This document shows positions 16,145-25,328 of a stretch of DNA of 64,000 bases, in pieces. The DNA is taken from NCBI GenBank assembly GCA_022538095.1, contig JAKYXN010000004.1:62001-126000 (forward strand), written 5' to 3'. Positions within the stretch are counted from its first letter, which is position 1. Each line of letters begins with the position of its first letter. The notes under the pieces are model-generated. The model did no database searches and was not told where the DNA came from. It saw only the letters and a program-made list of their open reading frames with translations. Source of the DNA: Puniceicoccaceae bacterium K14. GTDB lineage: Bacteria > Verrucomicrobiota > Verrucomicrobiia > Opitutales > Opitutaceae. The position numbers were made by a program, and so were the translations under genes.

Positions 16145-17620
16145 ATGCCAATTATTCAGCAACTTTTTTCCAGCACCTGGTCCATCATAATGATTATCCT
16201 CCTTTTCGGCGGATCAATCTTCATCCATGAGCTAGGACATTTCTTAGCGGCCAAAAAAAGAGGCCTTCAAATTGACCGCTTCTCCATTGGATTCGGACCA
16301 AAGCTGTTTTCCTGGAACCGAGACGGAGTGGAATATCGCATATCTCTCCTCCCTTTCGGCGGGTACGTCGCCCTGCCACAATTGGCAGATATGAAAGGAA
16401 TCGAAGGCCAAAGCGAGCTTTCGGTAAATGAACTTCCTCCGATCAATTACGCTTCAAAAATGATCGTTTCTGTGATGGGAGCTGTCTTCAATGTAATATT
16501 TGCTCTTATACTCGCGACTGTAATTTGGTTGATCGGTTATCCAACCAACGTCGCTGAAACAAGCCACACAATCGGCTACATTGTAGATGAAATTCAAACC
16601 GAGAACGGCAACTTCATCGAAAGTCCGGCAAAACGAGAAGGCTTACAACTGGGCGACACCATTCTAAAAATTGACGGTGTCAAAATCGAAAATTGGTCTC
16701 AACTTTCGCAAGCTCTCATCTCCGGAAGCGGCCGAACAGACGATGGCCGACGCACAGCCGAATTAGAGATCGAGCGAAATGGAGAGATCATTCAAAAACT
16801 GATTTATCCTGAGATTTCAGGAGACACAAAATTTCGGCAAATCGGAATCGCGCCGGCTCTACCAGTTGTCATAAACGAACTTTTCCTCGACCCGAGCTCA
16901 CCGGCAAACCTCGCAAGTTTACAACAGTACGATGAGCTAGTATCCGTCGACAGCATCAAGCTCCATTCGCCAACACAGTTTCGTGAATACATCCTCAACA
17001 ACGCGGATAAAGAAATCGAACTCGGAATAAAACGAGGCAACGAACTTTTAAGTAAAAAGATAACAGTCGCCACTGTTAAGATCACAACTGCAGGAGATGA
17101 AACAGCTTCCATAGGCATAAAGAGTTTCTTTTACCAAAAGACTGAAATCAACCCGAGTCCTCTCAAGCAGATAGAGCAACACATAACAAGCACTGTTAGC
17201 ACGCTCTCCGCACTGATAAATCCAAAATCAGATGTTGGAATTCAGCACATGTCCGGACCTCCAGGAATCGCTCGAATCTTATACGTTACCTCGCAAATTG
17301 ATTACCGTATCGCTCTTTGGTTTACAGTATTGATCAATATCAATCTAGCGATTTTCAACCTCTTACCTATCCCGGTCCTAGACGGCGGCCACATGGCATT
17401 CGCTACGATCGCTAAAATTCGCCGCAAGCCATTGCCAATCAATTTTGTGGCATCTGTGCAAGGCACCTTCATGATATTACTTTTCGGGTTGATGATTTAC
17501 GTTAGTAGCAACGATATTAGTCGTTGGGTCGGAGACTCAAAAGCGAGTAATGCAACGCAAATCGAGTACATAGAGCCTAATTTTTCAGTAACTGGGGAGC
17601 CGAAGGTAGAAGCCGAGTAA
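16145..17620 (+). CDS. rseP: RseP-like M50 site-2 protease
   Basis: An inner-membrane zinc metalloprotease of 491 residues. The first membrane span holds HELGH at about 28-32, two zinc ligands and the catalytic Glu. A second metal-binding motif, LDGGH, sits near 412-416 next to a late membrane span. The middle has two PDZ-like regions (about 140-230 and 240-320), as in RseP. RseP cleaves anti-sigma factors and clears signal peptides. Place in the dxr operon is the classic one. The membrane topology with three to four spans is as expected. Confidence 0.92.
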   Translation: MPIIQQLFSSTWSIIMIILLFGGSIFIHELGHFLAAKKRGLQIDRFSIGFGPKLFSWNRDGVEYRISLLPFGGYVALPQLADMKGIEGQSELSVNELPPINYASKMIVSVMGAVFNVIFALILATVIWLIGYPTNVAETSHTIGYIVDEIQTENGNFIESPAKREGLQLGDTILKIDGVKIENWSQLSQALISGSGRTDDGRRTAELEIERNGEIIQKLIYPEISGDTKFRQIGIAPALPVVINELFLDPSSPANLASLQQYDELVSVDSIKLHSPTQFREYILNNADKEIELGIKRGNELLSKKITVATVKITTAGDETASIGIKSFFYQKTEINPSPLKQIEQHITSTVSTLSALINPKSDVGIQHMSGPPGIARILYVTSQIDYRIALWFTVLININLAIFNLLPIPVLDGGHMAFATIAKIRRKPLPINFVASVQGTFMILLFGLMIYVSSNDISRWVGDSKASNATQIEYIEPNFSVTGEPKVEAE

Positions 17621-17636
17621 TTTTCGCGAGCGACAG

Positions 17637-19667
17637 ATGAATCATCGATACTGTAATTCTCGATACAAGACGATTCGTAGAGCGAGTCGAGAAATCAACG
17701 TAGGCAACGTTAGTGTTGGCGGAAACAACCCTATTCGCATTCAGTCCATGACAACGACGAATGCGCAAGATGTCGATGCCACCGTAAAACAAACGATTAG
17801 TCTCGTAAATGCTGGCTGCGAGATCGTTAGAATCACAGCTCCAAATAAGGCCGCCGCAGAAGCGCTCAAGGACGTCAGAGCAAAACTTGATGCCCAAAAT
17901 ATTCATGTCCCTTTAGTTGCCGATATCCATTTTCTTCCTTCTGCCGCCATGGTTGCAGTCGAGCACGTGGAAAAAATCAGAGTCAATCCAGGCAATTATG
18001 CTGATAGAAAGAAATTCGCGACCCGCGAGTATAGCGATTCTCAATACGACGAAGAACTTGATCGAATTCACGAGACCTTCAGTCCACTTGTCTTAAGAGC
18101 AAAAGAGCTCGGTCGAGCAATGCGCATAGGAACCAACCATGGTTCTCTTTCAGACCGCATCATGAACAGATACGGCGACACACCTTTGGGCATGGTCGAA
18201 TCTGCCCTCGAATTTCTACGAATCGCGGAAAGCCATTCCTACTACAACATCGCTCTTTCCATGAAAGCGAGCAACCCGAAGGTAATGATCGCTGCTTATC
18301 GGATGCTCGTCGAACGCATGGAACAAGAAAGCATGTTCTATCCTCTCCATTTAGGAGTAACTGAAGCAGGAGACGGAGAAGACGGCAGAATTAAAAGCGC
18401 GATAGGCATTGGCAGCCTGCTTGCTGACGGATTAGGCGATACTATCCGAGTTTCCCTTACCGAAGATCCCGAATTCGAAATTCCAGTCGCTGACGCCCTC
18501 GCGAAAAAAGTAATGACGCTATGGGACCAAGAAGATGGTGATGAACGGCGAGACCAAGACGCAATAGACCCGTACGATTTCAACAAGCGAGCAATCGACG
18601 CCATTGAAATATCCTCTCGAACCCTAGTCGGACCTGACTCCCCTCCACGTGTAATTTTAAATACGCACCAAGCAGTTTCCGAGGCTATTGATTCCACCGA
18701 GGATTCCCTCAAAAACATCCAAAACAAATTGGTAGACACACCAATCGAAGGGATTTTCCTAAAAGCAAACAACCAAGAGGATTTGGATACACTTACTCAA
18801 TTGGGAACGAATGACACTTCAAGTTATGAGTTCCTTGTAATTGAGCTTTCCAAAAATTTAGATTTCTCTGAGCTGCCTAAAACGCGATCTTCAGTCGCCT
18901 TTTTAAAGGATTTCAGTCTATCAAATCTGACAGAGCTTAAATCGTTTTTGAATTCCTGCGAGGAAGCCAATGCAACGCCGATAATTTCATTAGAGCACAA
19001 AGACGTCTCAAAATTTAGAGAGATCCTTCGAGACTCGAAAACCATCATAACTCTTTCCTCAAACGAGACCACCTCTGATCATGCAATTGGTAGATATCGA
19101 CAACTCTTTGATTCTCTAAAAGCAGCGGACATAAATGCTCCTGTCTGGCTTAGAAACACCTCCTCTTCATCCATCAAAGAAGATGTGTCATTTCTCAACC
19201 GCTTATTAGAAGCAAGCATCTTAACGGGTTCACTGCTATGCGATGGATTAGGCGACATCGTTAGTATAGAAACCGAAAAAGACTTCACGACTTCTATTAA
19301 ACTCACCTACAATGTCCTACAAGGAGCCGGAGCTAGAATTACAAAAACAGAATACGTTGCTTGCCCAAGCTGCGGGCGAACCCTTTTCGATCTCCAATCG
19401 ACAACGCAACGCATTCGAGCCCAGACCGGGCACCTAAAAGGGGTAAAAATAGCCATCATGGGATGCATTGTCAACGGCCCCGGGGAAATGGCGGATGCAG
19501 ACTTTGGATACGTCGGTGGAGCGCCAGGAAAGATCAATCTATACGTTGGCAAAGAGTGTGTGCAATACAACATCCCCGCAGCGGATGCGGATCAGAGATT
19601 GATCGACTTAATAAAGGAACACGATAAGTGGACTGACGTCCCAACTGAAATTAGTAGCGTTTCCTAA
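17637..19667 (+). CDS. ispG: 4-hydroxy-3-methylbut-2-enyl diphosphate synthase, large type
   Basis: The Fe-S enzyme that converts MEcPP to HMBPP, the penultimate MEP step. At 676 residues it is far longer than the about 370-residue form of Proteobacteria. The N-terminal TIM-barrel part starts with IQSMTTTNAQDVDATVKQ and includes LVADIHFLP and KIRVNPGNYA. The C-terminal Fe-S domain has CPSCGR and GCIVNGPGE. Between them, about 300-560, is a long insertion as in Chlamydiae, Bacteroidetes, Verrucomicrobia and plants. It begins 16 bases after rseP and ends the operon. Its stop overlaps the convergent sensor kinase gene by 4 bases. Confidence 0.94.
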   Translation: MNHRYCNSRYKTIRRASREINVGNVSVGGNNPIRIQSMTTTNAQDVDATVKQTISLVNAGCEIVRITAPNKAAAEALKDVRAKLDAQNIHVPLVADIHFLPSAAMVAVEHVEKIRVNPGNYADRKKFATREYSDSQYDEELDRIHETFSPLVLRAKELGRAMRIGTNHGSLSDRIMNRYGDTPLGMVESALEFLRIAESHSYYNIALSMKASNPKVMIAAYRMLVERMEQESMFYPLHLGVTEAGDGEDGRIKSAIGIGSLLADGLGDTIRVSLTEDPEFEIPVADALAKKVMTLWDQEDGDERRDQDAIDPYDFNKRAIDAIEISSRTLVGPDSPPRVILNTHQAVSEAIDSTEDSLKNIQNKLVDTPIEGIFLKANNQEDLDTLTQLGTNDTSSYEFLVIELSKNLDFSELPKTRSSVAFLKDFSLSNLTELKSFLNSCEEANATPIISLEHKDVSKFREILRDSKTIITLSSNETTSDHAIGRYRQLFDSLKAADINAPVWLRNTSSSSIKEDVSFLNRLLEASILTGSLLCDGLGDIVSIETEKDFTTSIKLTYNVLQGAGARITKTEYVACPSCGRTLFDLQSTTQRIRAQTGHLKGVKIAIMGCIVNGPGEMADADFGYVGGAPGKINLYVGKECVQYNIPAADADQRLIDLIKEHDKWTDVPTEISSVS

Positions 19668-21961
19668 AACCAGTCTTTAACGAGGTTATTCAGTTTTTCG
19701 ATACTTAATGGCTTCGGCATGTAATCATCCATACCCGCATCGAAGCACTTTCTTTTGTCACGCTCAGTTGCATGAGCGCTCACGGCGACGATCGGCACCC
19801 GCTTCCCATTACTCTCTAATTTCCTGATCTCGCGGGTTGCCTCCAAACCGTCCATACGCGGCATCCTCACATCCATTATTATCAATGAGAATTCGCCCTT
19901 CGATGCTTTCTCAACTGCCTCCACACCGTCTTTTGCACAAACAACATCCTGACTAATTCTTGACAAGAGAGATTTAGCTAACTCCAGATTGATTGGCTCA
20001 TCTTCAACTAAGAGAATAGGATGCTGAGGTTTACTACCAACGTTTTCTCTCTTTTTAGATCCCAAAATCTCCTGGTTTGCTTTTTTCTCAACCAGGTCCA
20101 CCGGAATTTCAAAGTAGAAAAGGCTACCGACTCCCTTTTGACTTTTAAAAAGAATCTTCCCTCCGAAGGCCTCTACAATTTTCTTTGAAATAGCCAAGCC
20201 TAACCCCATTCCACCATGGCGTCTTGTCAAACTGCTATCTATCTGAGAAAATGGCTTTAAAACGCGATCAAAATCAGACTCGTCGATTCCAATCCCTGTA
20301 TCTTCAATTTCGACCTTTAAAGAGCTGCTCCCATCAGCCTCTTTATTTAGTCCCGTTCTTAATTCTACGAATCCTGTGTTGGTAAATTTCAGAGCGTTAG
20401 ATACAAGATTGAGTACGACTTGCTGGAATTTCACGCCATCAATCGCAATATCGCACAATTTTGCTTCATCAAACGCGACAGTATGCTGGCAGCTAATTCT
20501 TAAATCCGATGAGTTGGCATTTTGGGTCATTAGCTCGACTATGCCATTACACACACCTTGATAATCTACCGCTTCTTTATTAAGAGAAATGACGCCTCGC
20601 TCAATCCGGCTATAATGCAAGACATCATCAATCAAATCCAATAAATGCTCTGCCGATTTTTTGATTAGCCTAAGTCTTTTTGGATCCTTTTGCACATCTC
20701 TCTCTTCAATCAGTAGGTCTACATATCCAATGATTGGATTCAAAGGCGTCCTCAACTCGTGACTAATCACCGATAAAAATTCATCTTTCGCCTTACTCGA
20801 AGCCTCAGCTTCTTCTTTCGCCTTCAAGATCCCTTCTTCATAGCGCTTACGATTGGTAATATCCTGAGCCATCATGACAATATGCTCCGATTGATATTTG
20901 GTCGAAGGTACATATCTCATCGAGATCAAAACATAGATCATTAGTCCGTCGAACCGGCGTAACCAAAATTCCCGATTAGCAATCCGATCCCCGCTACCCT
21001 CGACCTTCTTGTTAAATTGCTCGAGCGTTAGTCCTACGCCTCCTTTCGGCAATAAACTCCAAAGAGAAACGCCTTCAATGGACTCTATCGAGCATTTAAG
21101 CATTTCCAAGATCCTGTCATTTGCCTCGATCCATTTAAACTCAATATCCAAAATAGCAGCGCCAACAACACTCAAATCGAAATAGTCGCGAAAGCGCTTT
21201 TCGCTCGACCGTATGACATCGTCTCGAGCGTTTATTTGCGTCATCATTTCATTAAAGGCGTCTACCAACTGCCCAGTCTCATCATCAGTCGTGCTAACGG
21301 GTCGTGCGGAAAAATCATGGTTTTTCGCGATACGATTCGCTGTTTGAGTTAACTCAACAATGGGTAAAGCCACCACTCGTCCAAGCCGCCAAGCCAGCAA
21401 TAATGTAAAAGCAAATACAAATAACAACAGAATTGCAAATATTCCAATCCTTGCTGAGAGATAAGCCCAAACTTCCCCTAAATTGGCTTCCAAAACGATA
21501 CGCCCCATAGGAGTGCCAGTCTCATCATAGATCGCTTCGTTTACTACGATTCGATTATAATTAATCAGAGTGTCAACATCTGGCTCTAAAACAGCTCGAT
21601 CTAACTGGGCGCCCTCCTTAATGTAAGTCGCCAACAATCGACTATCTTCCACGTACAAACCAGCAGACTCCACATTCACGTAACGATCAAGTTTCCCGAG
21701 AACTTCTCTCGAATCCCTTGCGTCATTGAAAATTATAGCTGCCTCAAGATTGCTTCCCACCATTCGAGCAGTCGCAGTATATTCGTCTACCAGCCTATTT
21801 CTAAAAAAGTAAAATTCGATAGCGAAGGAAGCGGCCATCGAAATGAAGACTACCACAATGCTGACACCTGAGATTAGATAAACAAGCTTCTCCCTCAAAG
21901 AAAGCGACCCTTTCCACTTCAGATAAAGAGCGGTTAACCTGCCTGTAGCCCTATTCATCAT
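19664..21961 (-). CDS. Hybrid sensor histidine kinase with HAMP, PAS and receiver domains
   Basis: A 765-residue membrane sensor. A first span (about 28-52) and a second (about 175-195) bracket a periplasmic domain resembling CHASE8-type sensors. HAMP follows (about 195-250), then a PAS domain (about 255-375), HisKA with FLSVISHELRTPLNPII (His near 400), and HATPase with QVVLNLVSNALKFT and DTGIGI. The C-terminal receiver has LLVEDEPINLELA and the phospho-acceptor Asp in LIIMDVRMPRMDG (near 697). It is translated with the upstream YfiR-like gene, with an 11-base overlap. The periplasmic signal is probably delivered by that protein. Output partner unknown. Confidence 0.92.
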   Translation of the reverse strand: MMNRATGRLTALYLKWKGSLSLREKLVYLISGVSIVVVFISMAASFAIEFYFFRNRLVDEYTATARMVGSNLEAAIIFNDARDSREVLGKLDRYVNVESAGLYVEDSRLLATYIKEGAQLDRAVLEPDVDTLINYNRIVVNEAIYDETGTPMGRIVLEANLGEVWAYLSARIGIFAILLLFVFAFTLLLAWRLGRVVALPIVELTQTANRIAKNHDFSARPVSTTDDETGQLVDAFNEMMTQINARDDVIRSSEKRFRDYFDLSVVGAAILDIEFKWIEANDRILEMLKCSIESIEGVSLWSLLPKGGVGLTLEQFNKKVEGSGDRIANREFWLRRFDGLMIYVLISMRYVPSTKYQSEHIVMMAQDITNRKRYEEGILKAKEEAEASSKAKDEFLSVISHELRTPLNPIIGYVDLLIEERDVQKDPKRLRLIKKSAEHLLDLIDDVLHYSRIERGVISLNKEAVDYQGVCNGIVELMTQNANSSDLRISCQHTVAFDEAKLCDIAIDGVKFQQVVLNLVSNALKFTNTGFVELRTGLNKEADGSSSLKVEIEDTGIGIDESDFDRVLKPFSQIDSSLTRRHGGMGLGLAISKKIVEAFGGKILFKSQKGVGSLFYFEIPVDLVEKKANQEILGSKKRENVGSKPQHPILLVEDEPINLELAKSLLSRISQDVVCAKDGVEAVEKASKGEFSLIIMDVRMPRMDGLEATREIRKLESNGKRVPIVAVSAHATERDKRKCFDAGMDDYMPKPLSIEKLNNLVKDWF

Positions 21962-22493
21962 TCACCACCCTATCAGCGAGTCTGAGTAATTTCGCTCTAA
22001 ACCCTATACCTTTTTTCCTGGAATTGGATAAATCTATATCAAAAGTCAGCCGACTTTGCTTCGAGTGAAAATACACCATTCCCCCCATCTCTAAGAACTC
22101 TTCAATATCCCCCATCAACAATACGGGGAGCCCTTCCACCTTCGCCATCAAACGAGCGGATAGTCCCAAATTTTCTCCAGAAAAAAAGACCACGTCAAAA
22201 CGAGACAAATCACTGGTTGCGAATGAATCTTCGACAACCTCCACTTCACAGTCATTGGCTACTGCAATTGCAGCAAACTCCTTTGCTAGCCCTTTTGAAC
22301 CATGCACGCCAATCAGAATAGTCGAACCTTCCTTTTCCCAAGTCTCCCAAGCAGTAAATTTGAGCACCTGGAGGCTCATAGCTGCAACAAGCCGCTCTTC
22401 CTTAATCGATCTCGCGTCTAAGCTCGCCACAAGGAAGATTCCTAAAAAAGGCACGCATAGCATGCGCACCAATATCTGCCATCTAGCAAACAT
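21951..22493 (-). CDS. YfiR-like periplasmic protein (DUF4154 type)
   Basis: A 180-residue exported protein; a GTG three bases upstream is an alternative start. The hydrophobic signal (about 10-28) ends near SLDARS. The mature part has the YfiR/DUF4154 pattern: FTAWETWEKEGSTILIGVHG, a middle RFDVVFFSGENL and a C-terminal GGMVYFHSKQSRLTFDIDLSNSRK-like segment ending in KLLRLADRV. YfiR is known as a periplasmic repressor of the diguanylate cyclase YfiN. Here the partner is clearly the overlapping hybrid kinase, so it probably senses an envelope or redox state and controls that kinase. Confidence 0.82.
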   Translation of the reverse strand: MFARWQILVRMLCVPFLGIFLVASLDARSIKEERLVAAMSLQVLKFTAWETWEKEGSTILIGVHGSKGLAKEFAAIAVANDCEVEVVEDSFATSDLSRFDVVFFSGENLGLSARLMAKVEGLPVLLMGDIEEFLEMGGMVYFHSKQSRLTFDIDLSNSRKKGIGFRAKLLRLADRVVNDE

Positions 22494-22908
22494 CACCTAG
22501 AATACCCCAAAGTGCAATAGGAGTTTCTCAAGATCATCAACCATCATGATCACCCAATACTTCCTTTTAGAATAATCAAACTAATACCTAACGAATATTC
22601 ACACCCTAGTAAATGGCAATGCTTAAAGAACTACAAACCCTCGAAATGAGTTAAATGGAACGCCTTCCATAATCTTTTGATTATTATCGCTTCCAATCCT
22701 CCCAACGAAATCGGTCGAGGTGCTTAAAGCACATGAGGCTTTTGTGACAGTTTCCACAATGCGAATACACCGTAAAAATTGTATCAATCAAATTTGAGAA
22801 TTTAACGTAAAATCACTATGATACGATAAGTAATTTGACTGTTAATAAAAAAAGCGGATTCTCGAAACAACAGATTTGAATAACTATACCAATTGAAATC
22901 CTAACTAA
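22494..22908. other. Intergenic region with rfb operon promoter
   Basis: About 415 bases between divergent units with no credible ORF. The YfiR-like gene must be promoted from the left part and the sugar operon from the right part. Apart from the promoter at 22794-22822 I see nothing distinct in it. Confidence 0.6.
22794..22822 (+). promoter_or_regulatory. Putative sigma-70 promoter of the CDP-sugar operon
   Basis: TTGAGA (22794-22799) and TATGAT (22817-22822) are exactly 17 bases apart. This is a close match to the housekeeping promoter consensus. It would give a leader of about 80 bases before the rfbF ATG at 22909. Confidence 0.6.
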
Positions 22909-23685
22909 ATGAAAGCTGTAATACTAGCAGGAGGTTTCGGAACAAGAATTAGCGAAGAAAGCTCCGTCAAACCAAAGCCAATGATTGAGGTCGGAACCAA
23001 ACCCATTCTCTGGCACATTATGAAAATGTACGCCCACCACGGCATAACAGAGTTTATTATATGCTGCGGTTACAAAGGACATATAATAAAACAATATTTT
23101 GCCAATTATTATTTAAATCGTTCCGACATAACCTTTGATCTAAAAAATCAAGACATTCAAATTCATAACAACGCTTCAGAGCCATGGAAAGTCACGTGCG
23201 CTGACACTGGAGAAAGCACAATGACCGGCGGTCGAATAAGACGTGCTGCGAAGTATATAGGAGACGAGACGTTTTGCTTAACATATGGGGACGGTGTATC
23301 TAACGTTAACATAACCGAATTGGTAGCTCACCATAAGCGCCAACAATCGCTTGCCACTCTCACCGCAGTGCAACCTCCAGGTCGATTTGGCGCATTTACC
23401 CTCGACGAAGGAAATTCAAAAGTATCCAGCTTCAGCGAAAAGCCAGCAGGAGATGGGGCTTGGATCAATGGCGGTTTTTTCGTTGTTGAGCCGGAAGCTA
23501 TTGATTATATAGATGATGACGATACAGTTTGGGAGAAAGATCCCCTCGAAAGAATCTCCAATGAAGGCAAGCTTTCAGCCTTCAGGCACAGTGGATTCTG
23601 GCAACCAATGGATACTTTAAGAGATAAGATGCTTCTTGAAGAACTCTGGAAAAATGGTGACGCTCCATGGAAAATTGATAAATGA
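22909..23685 (+). CDS. rfbF: Glucose-1-phosphate cytidylyltransferase
   Basis: Makes CDP-glucose from CTP and glucose-1-phosphate, opening CDP-deoxysugar pathways. The 258-residue protein begins with the nucleotide-binding [15 protein letters not shown] and [19 protein letters not shown], typical of RfbF rather than dTDP- or UDP-glucose enzymes. Further motifs are [24 protein letters not shown] and the substrate-binding [12 protein letters not shown]. It overlaps rfbG by 4 bases (ATGA). Confidence 0.95.
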   Translation: MKAVILAGGFGTRISEESSVKPKPMIEVGTKPILWHIMKMYAHHGITEFIICCGYKGHIIKQYFANYYLNRSDITFDLKNQDIQIHNNASEPWKVTCADTGESTMTGGRIRRAAKYIGDETFCLTYGDGVSNVNITELVAHHKRQQSLATLTAVQPPGRFGAFTLDEGNSKVSSFSEKPAGDGAWINGGFFVVEPEAIDYIDDDDTVWEKDPLERISNEGKLSAFRHSGFWQPMDTLRDKMLLEELWKNGDAPWKIDK

Positions 23686-24746
23686 ATAAGTCTTTTTGGA
23701 AAAACAAAACCGTATTTATCACGGGCCATACTGGCTTCAAAGGAAGCTGGCTTAGTATCTGGCTAGCTAAGATAGGATGCAATGTAATTGGTTATTCACT
23801 ACCATCTCCAACAACCCCTAGTTTATATCAATCTTCTAATATAGAGGACTCGATAACAAATATAGAAGGTGATATCCGCGATCTAGACACTCTAAAAACC
23901 TCGATCGCCAAATATAAACCAGACATCGTCTTGCATATGGCAGCCCAAGCGCTGGTTCGAGAATCTTACGACAATCCGATCGAGACCTATATGGTTAATG
24001 TGATTGGCACTGCCAATGTGCTCGAAGCCATTCGAGGGTCCGAGAGCGTCAAAGTTTTTGTTGGTATCACAACTGACAAATGTTACAAAAAGCAAGATGG
24101 TCCCTGGGGATACAAAGAAACTGACCCCCTTGGAGGGAACGACCCTTACGCAAGCAGTAAAGCCGGATCAGAGCTAGTCATTCATTCTTACAGAAAATCG
24201 TTCTTTCAAAAACAAAACACCGCAATTGCAAGCGTAAGAGCTGGCAACGTAATAGGTGGGGGGGACTGGGCAAAAGATCGTATCATCCCTGATGCGATGA
24301 GGGCATTTCAAACCAATAAAATGCTACACATTCGAAACCCTCATGCCGTTCGCCCTTGGCAATTTGTGATGGAACCAATTCGCGGCTACTTAATGTTAGC
24401 AGAAAAGCTCTGGGACAACCCTGCAGGCTATGAAGACGGTTGGAATTTTGGCCCCAACGAAGATAGCTCCAAAGAAGTTGGCTATATAGTTAAATTTTTG
24501 GTCAACAAATGGGATGGATCGACAAACTGGAAATTGGATACACTCGAGAATCCTCCTGAAGATGGGTTCCTCCGACTAGATAGTTCAAAAGCTCGATGGA
24601 AATTAGGTTGGAAACCGATGATTCATTTGGACGAGTGCCTGGAATGGATCGTCGAATGGTACCAAAAACAAAACAATGGAGAGAACATTCTAGAAATAAC
24701 GGAAAATCAATTGTCGCGATACGAAGCAATTTGCAAAATTCAATAA
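23682..24746 (+). CDS. rfbG: CDP-glucose 4,6-dehydratase
   Basis: Turns CDP-glucose into CDP-4-keto-6-deoxyglucose. The 354-residue extended-SDR protein has the NAD motif [16 protein letters not shown] (about 13-28), [23 protein letters not shown] and the YASSKAGSE catalytic Tyr/Lys. It also has the family-specific [19 protein letters not shown]. Start overlaps rfbF; the next gene follows after one base. The product is a branch point to several 3,6-dideoxy or 6-deoxy sugars. Confidence 0.95.
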   Translation: MNKSFWKNKTVFITGHTGFKGSWLSIWLAKIGCNVIGYSLPSPTTPSLYQSSNIEDSITNIEGDIRDLDTLKTSIAKYKPDIVLHMAAQALVRESYDNPIETYMVNVIGTANVLEAIRGSESVKVFVGITTDKCYKKQDGPWGYKETDPLGGNDPYASSKAGSELVIHSYRKSFFQKQNTAIASVRAGNVIGGGDWAKDRIIPDAMRAFQTNKMLHIRNPHAVRPWQFVMEPIRGYLMLAEKLWDNPAGYEDGWNFGPNEDSSKEVGYIVKFLVNKWDGSTNWKLDTLENPPEDGFLRLDSSKARWKLGWKPMIHLDECLEWIVEWYQKQNNGENILEITENQLSRYEAICKIQ

Positions 24747-24747
24747 T

Positions 24748-25296
24748 ATGATCTTCAACAAGACAAAAATCGAAGGAGCGTACCTAATCGACCTGGAGCC
24801 GATAAAAGATGACAGAGGATTTTTCTCTCGAGCGTGGTCTAAAGCAGAATTTCAAAAGCACGGGCTAGTTACTGATTACCCAGAATGGAACCTTTCTTAC
24901 AACAATAAAGAAGGTACCACCCGTGGAATGCACTTCCAAAAGAATCCACACGCGGAAGTTAAACTGGTTCGATGTACCCGTGGGTCGCTTGTGGATATAT
25001 TTATAGACTTACGAAAGGATTCACCGACCAGGTACGAATGGGCTTCAATCGAGCTCAGACCAGAAAAATATCAATTCCTATACATCCCAGCTGGTTGTGC
25101 CCACGGCTACCAAACCCTTGAAGATGAAACTGAAATAACCTACTCGGTAAGCTCTAGCTACGCTAGCGATTCTGAGGGGAGCATTCGATGGAACGATCCG
25201 TTCTTTTCCATAAAATGGCCGAAAAACGAAGATGTGATCATATCAGAAAAAGACGGAAATTGTCCTGACTTTGATCCAACGAATTGCCCCTTTTAA
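24748..25296 (+). CDS. dTDP-4-dehydrorhamnose 3,5-epimerase-like sugar epimerase
   Basis: A 182-residue cupin-type protein of the RmlC/RfbC family. It shows the pattern GAYLIDLEPIKDDRGFFSRAW at about 9-29 (family start), RGMHFQKNPHAEVKLVRC with the catalytic His, LVDIFIDLRKDSPT and YIPAGCAHGYQTLEDETE. Because it follows rfbF and rfbG, the likely substrate is the CDP-4-keto-6-deoxy sugar rather than the dTDP form. The normal rmlA, rmlB and rmlD partners are absent from the window. Confidence 0.85.
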   Translation: MIFNKTKIEGAYLIDLEPIKDDRGFFSRAWSKAEFQKHGLVTDYPEWNLSYNNKEGTTRGMHFQKNPHAEVKLVRCTRGSLVDIFIDLRKDSPTRYEWASIELRPEKYQFLYIPAGCAHGYQTLEDETEITYSVSSSYASDSEGSIRWNDPFFSIKWPKNEDVIISEKDGNCPDFDPTNCPF

Positions 25297-25328
25297 CAGG
25301 GATTATTAATTAAAGTTTCGATACGACC

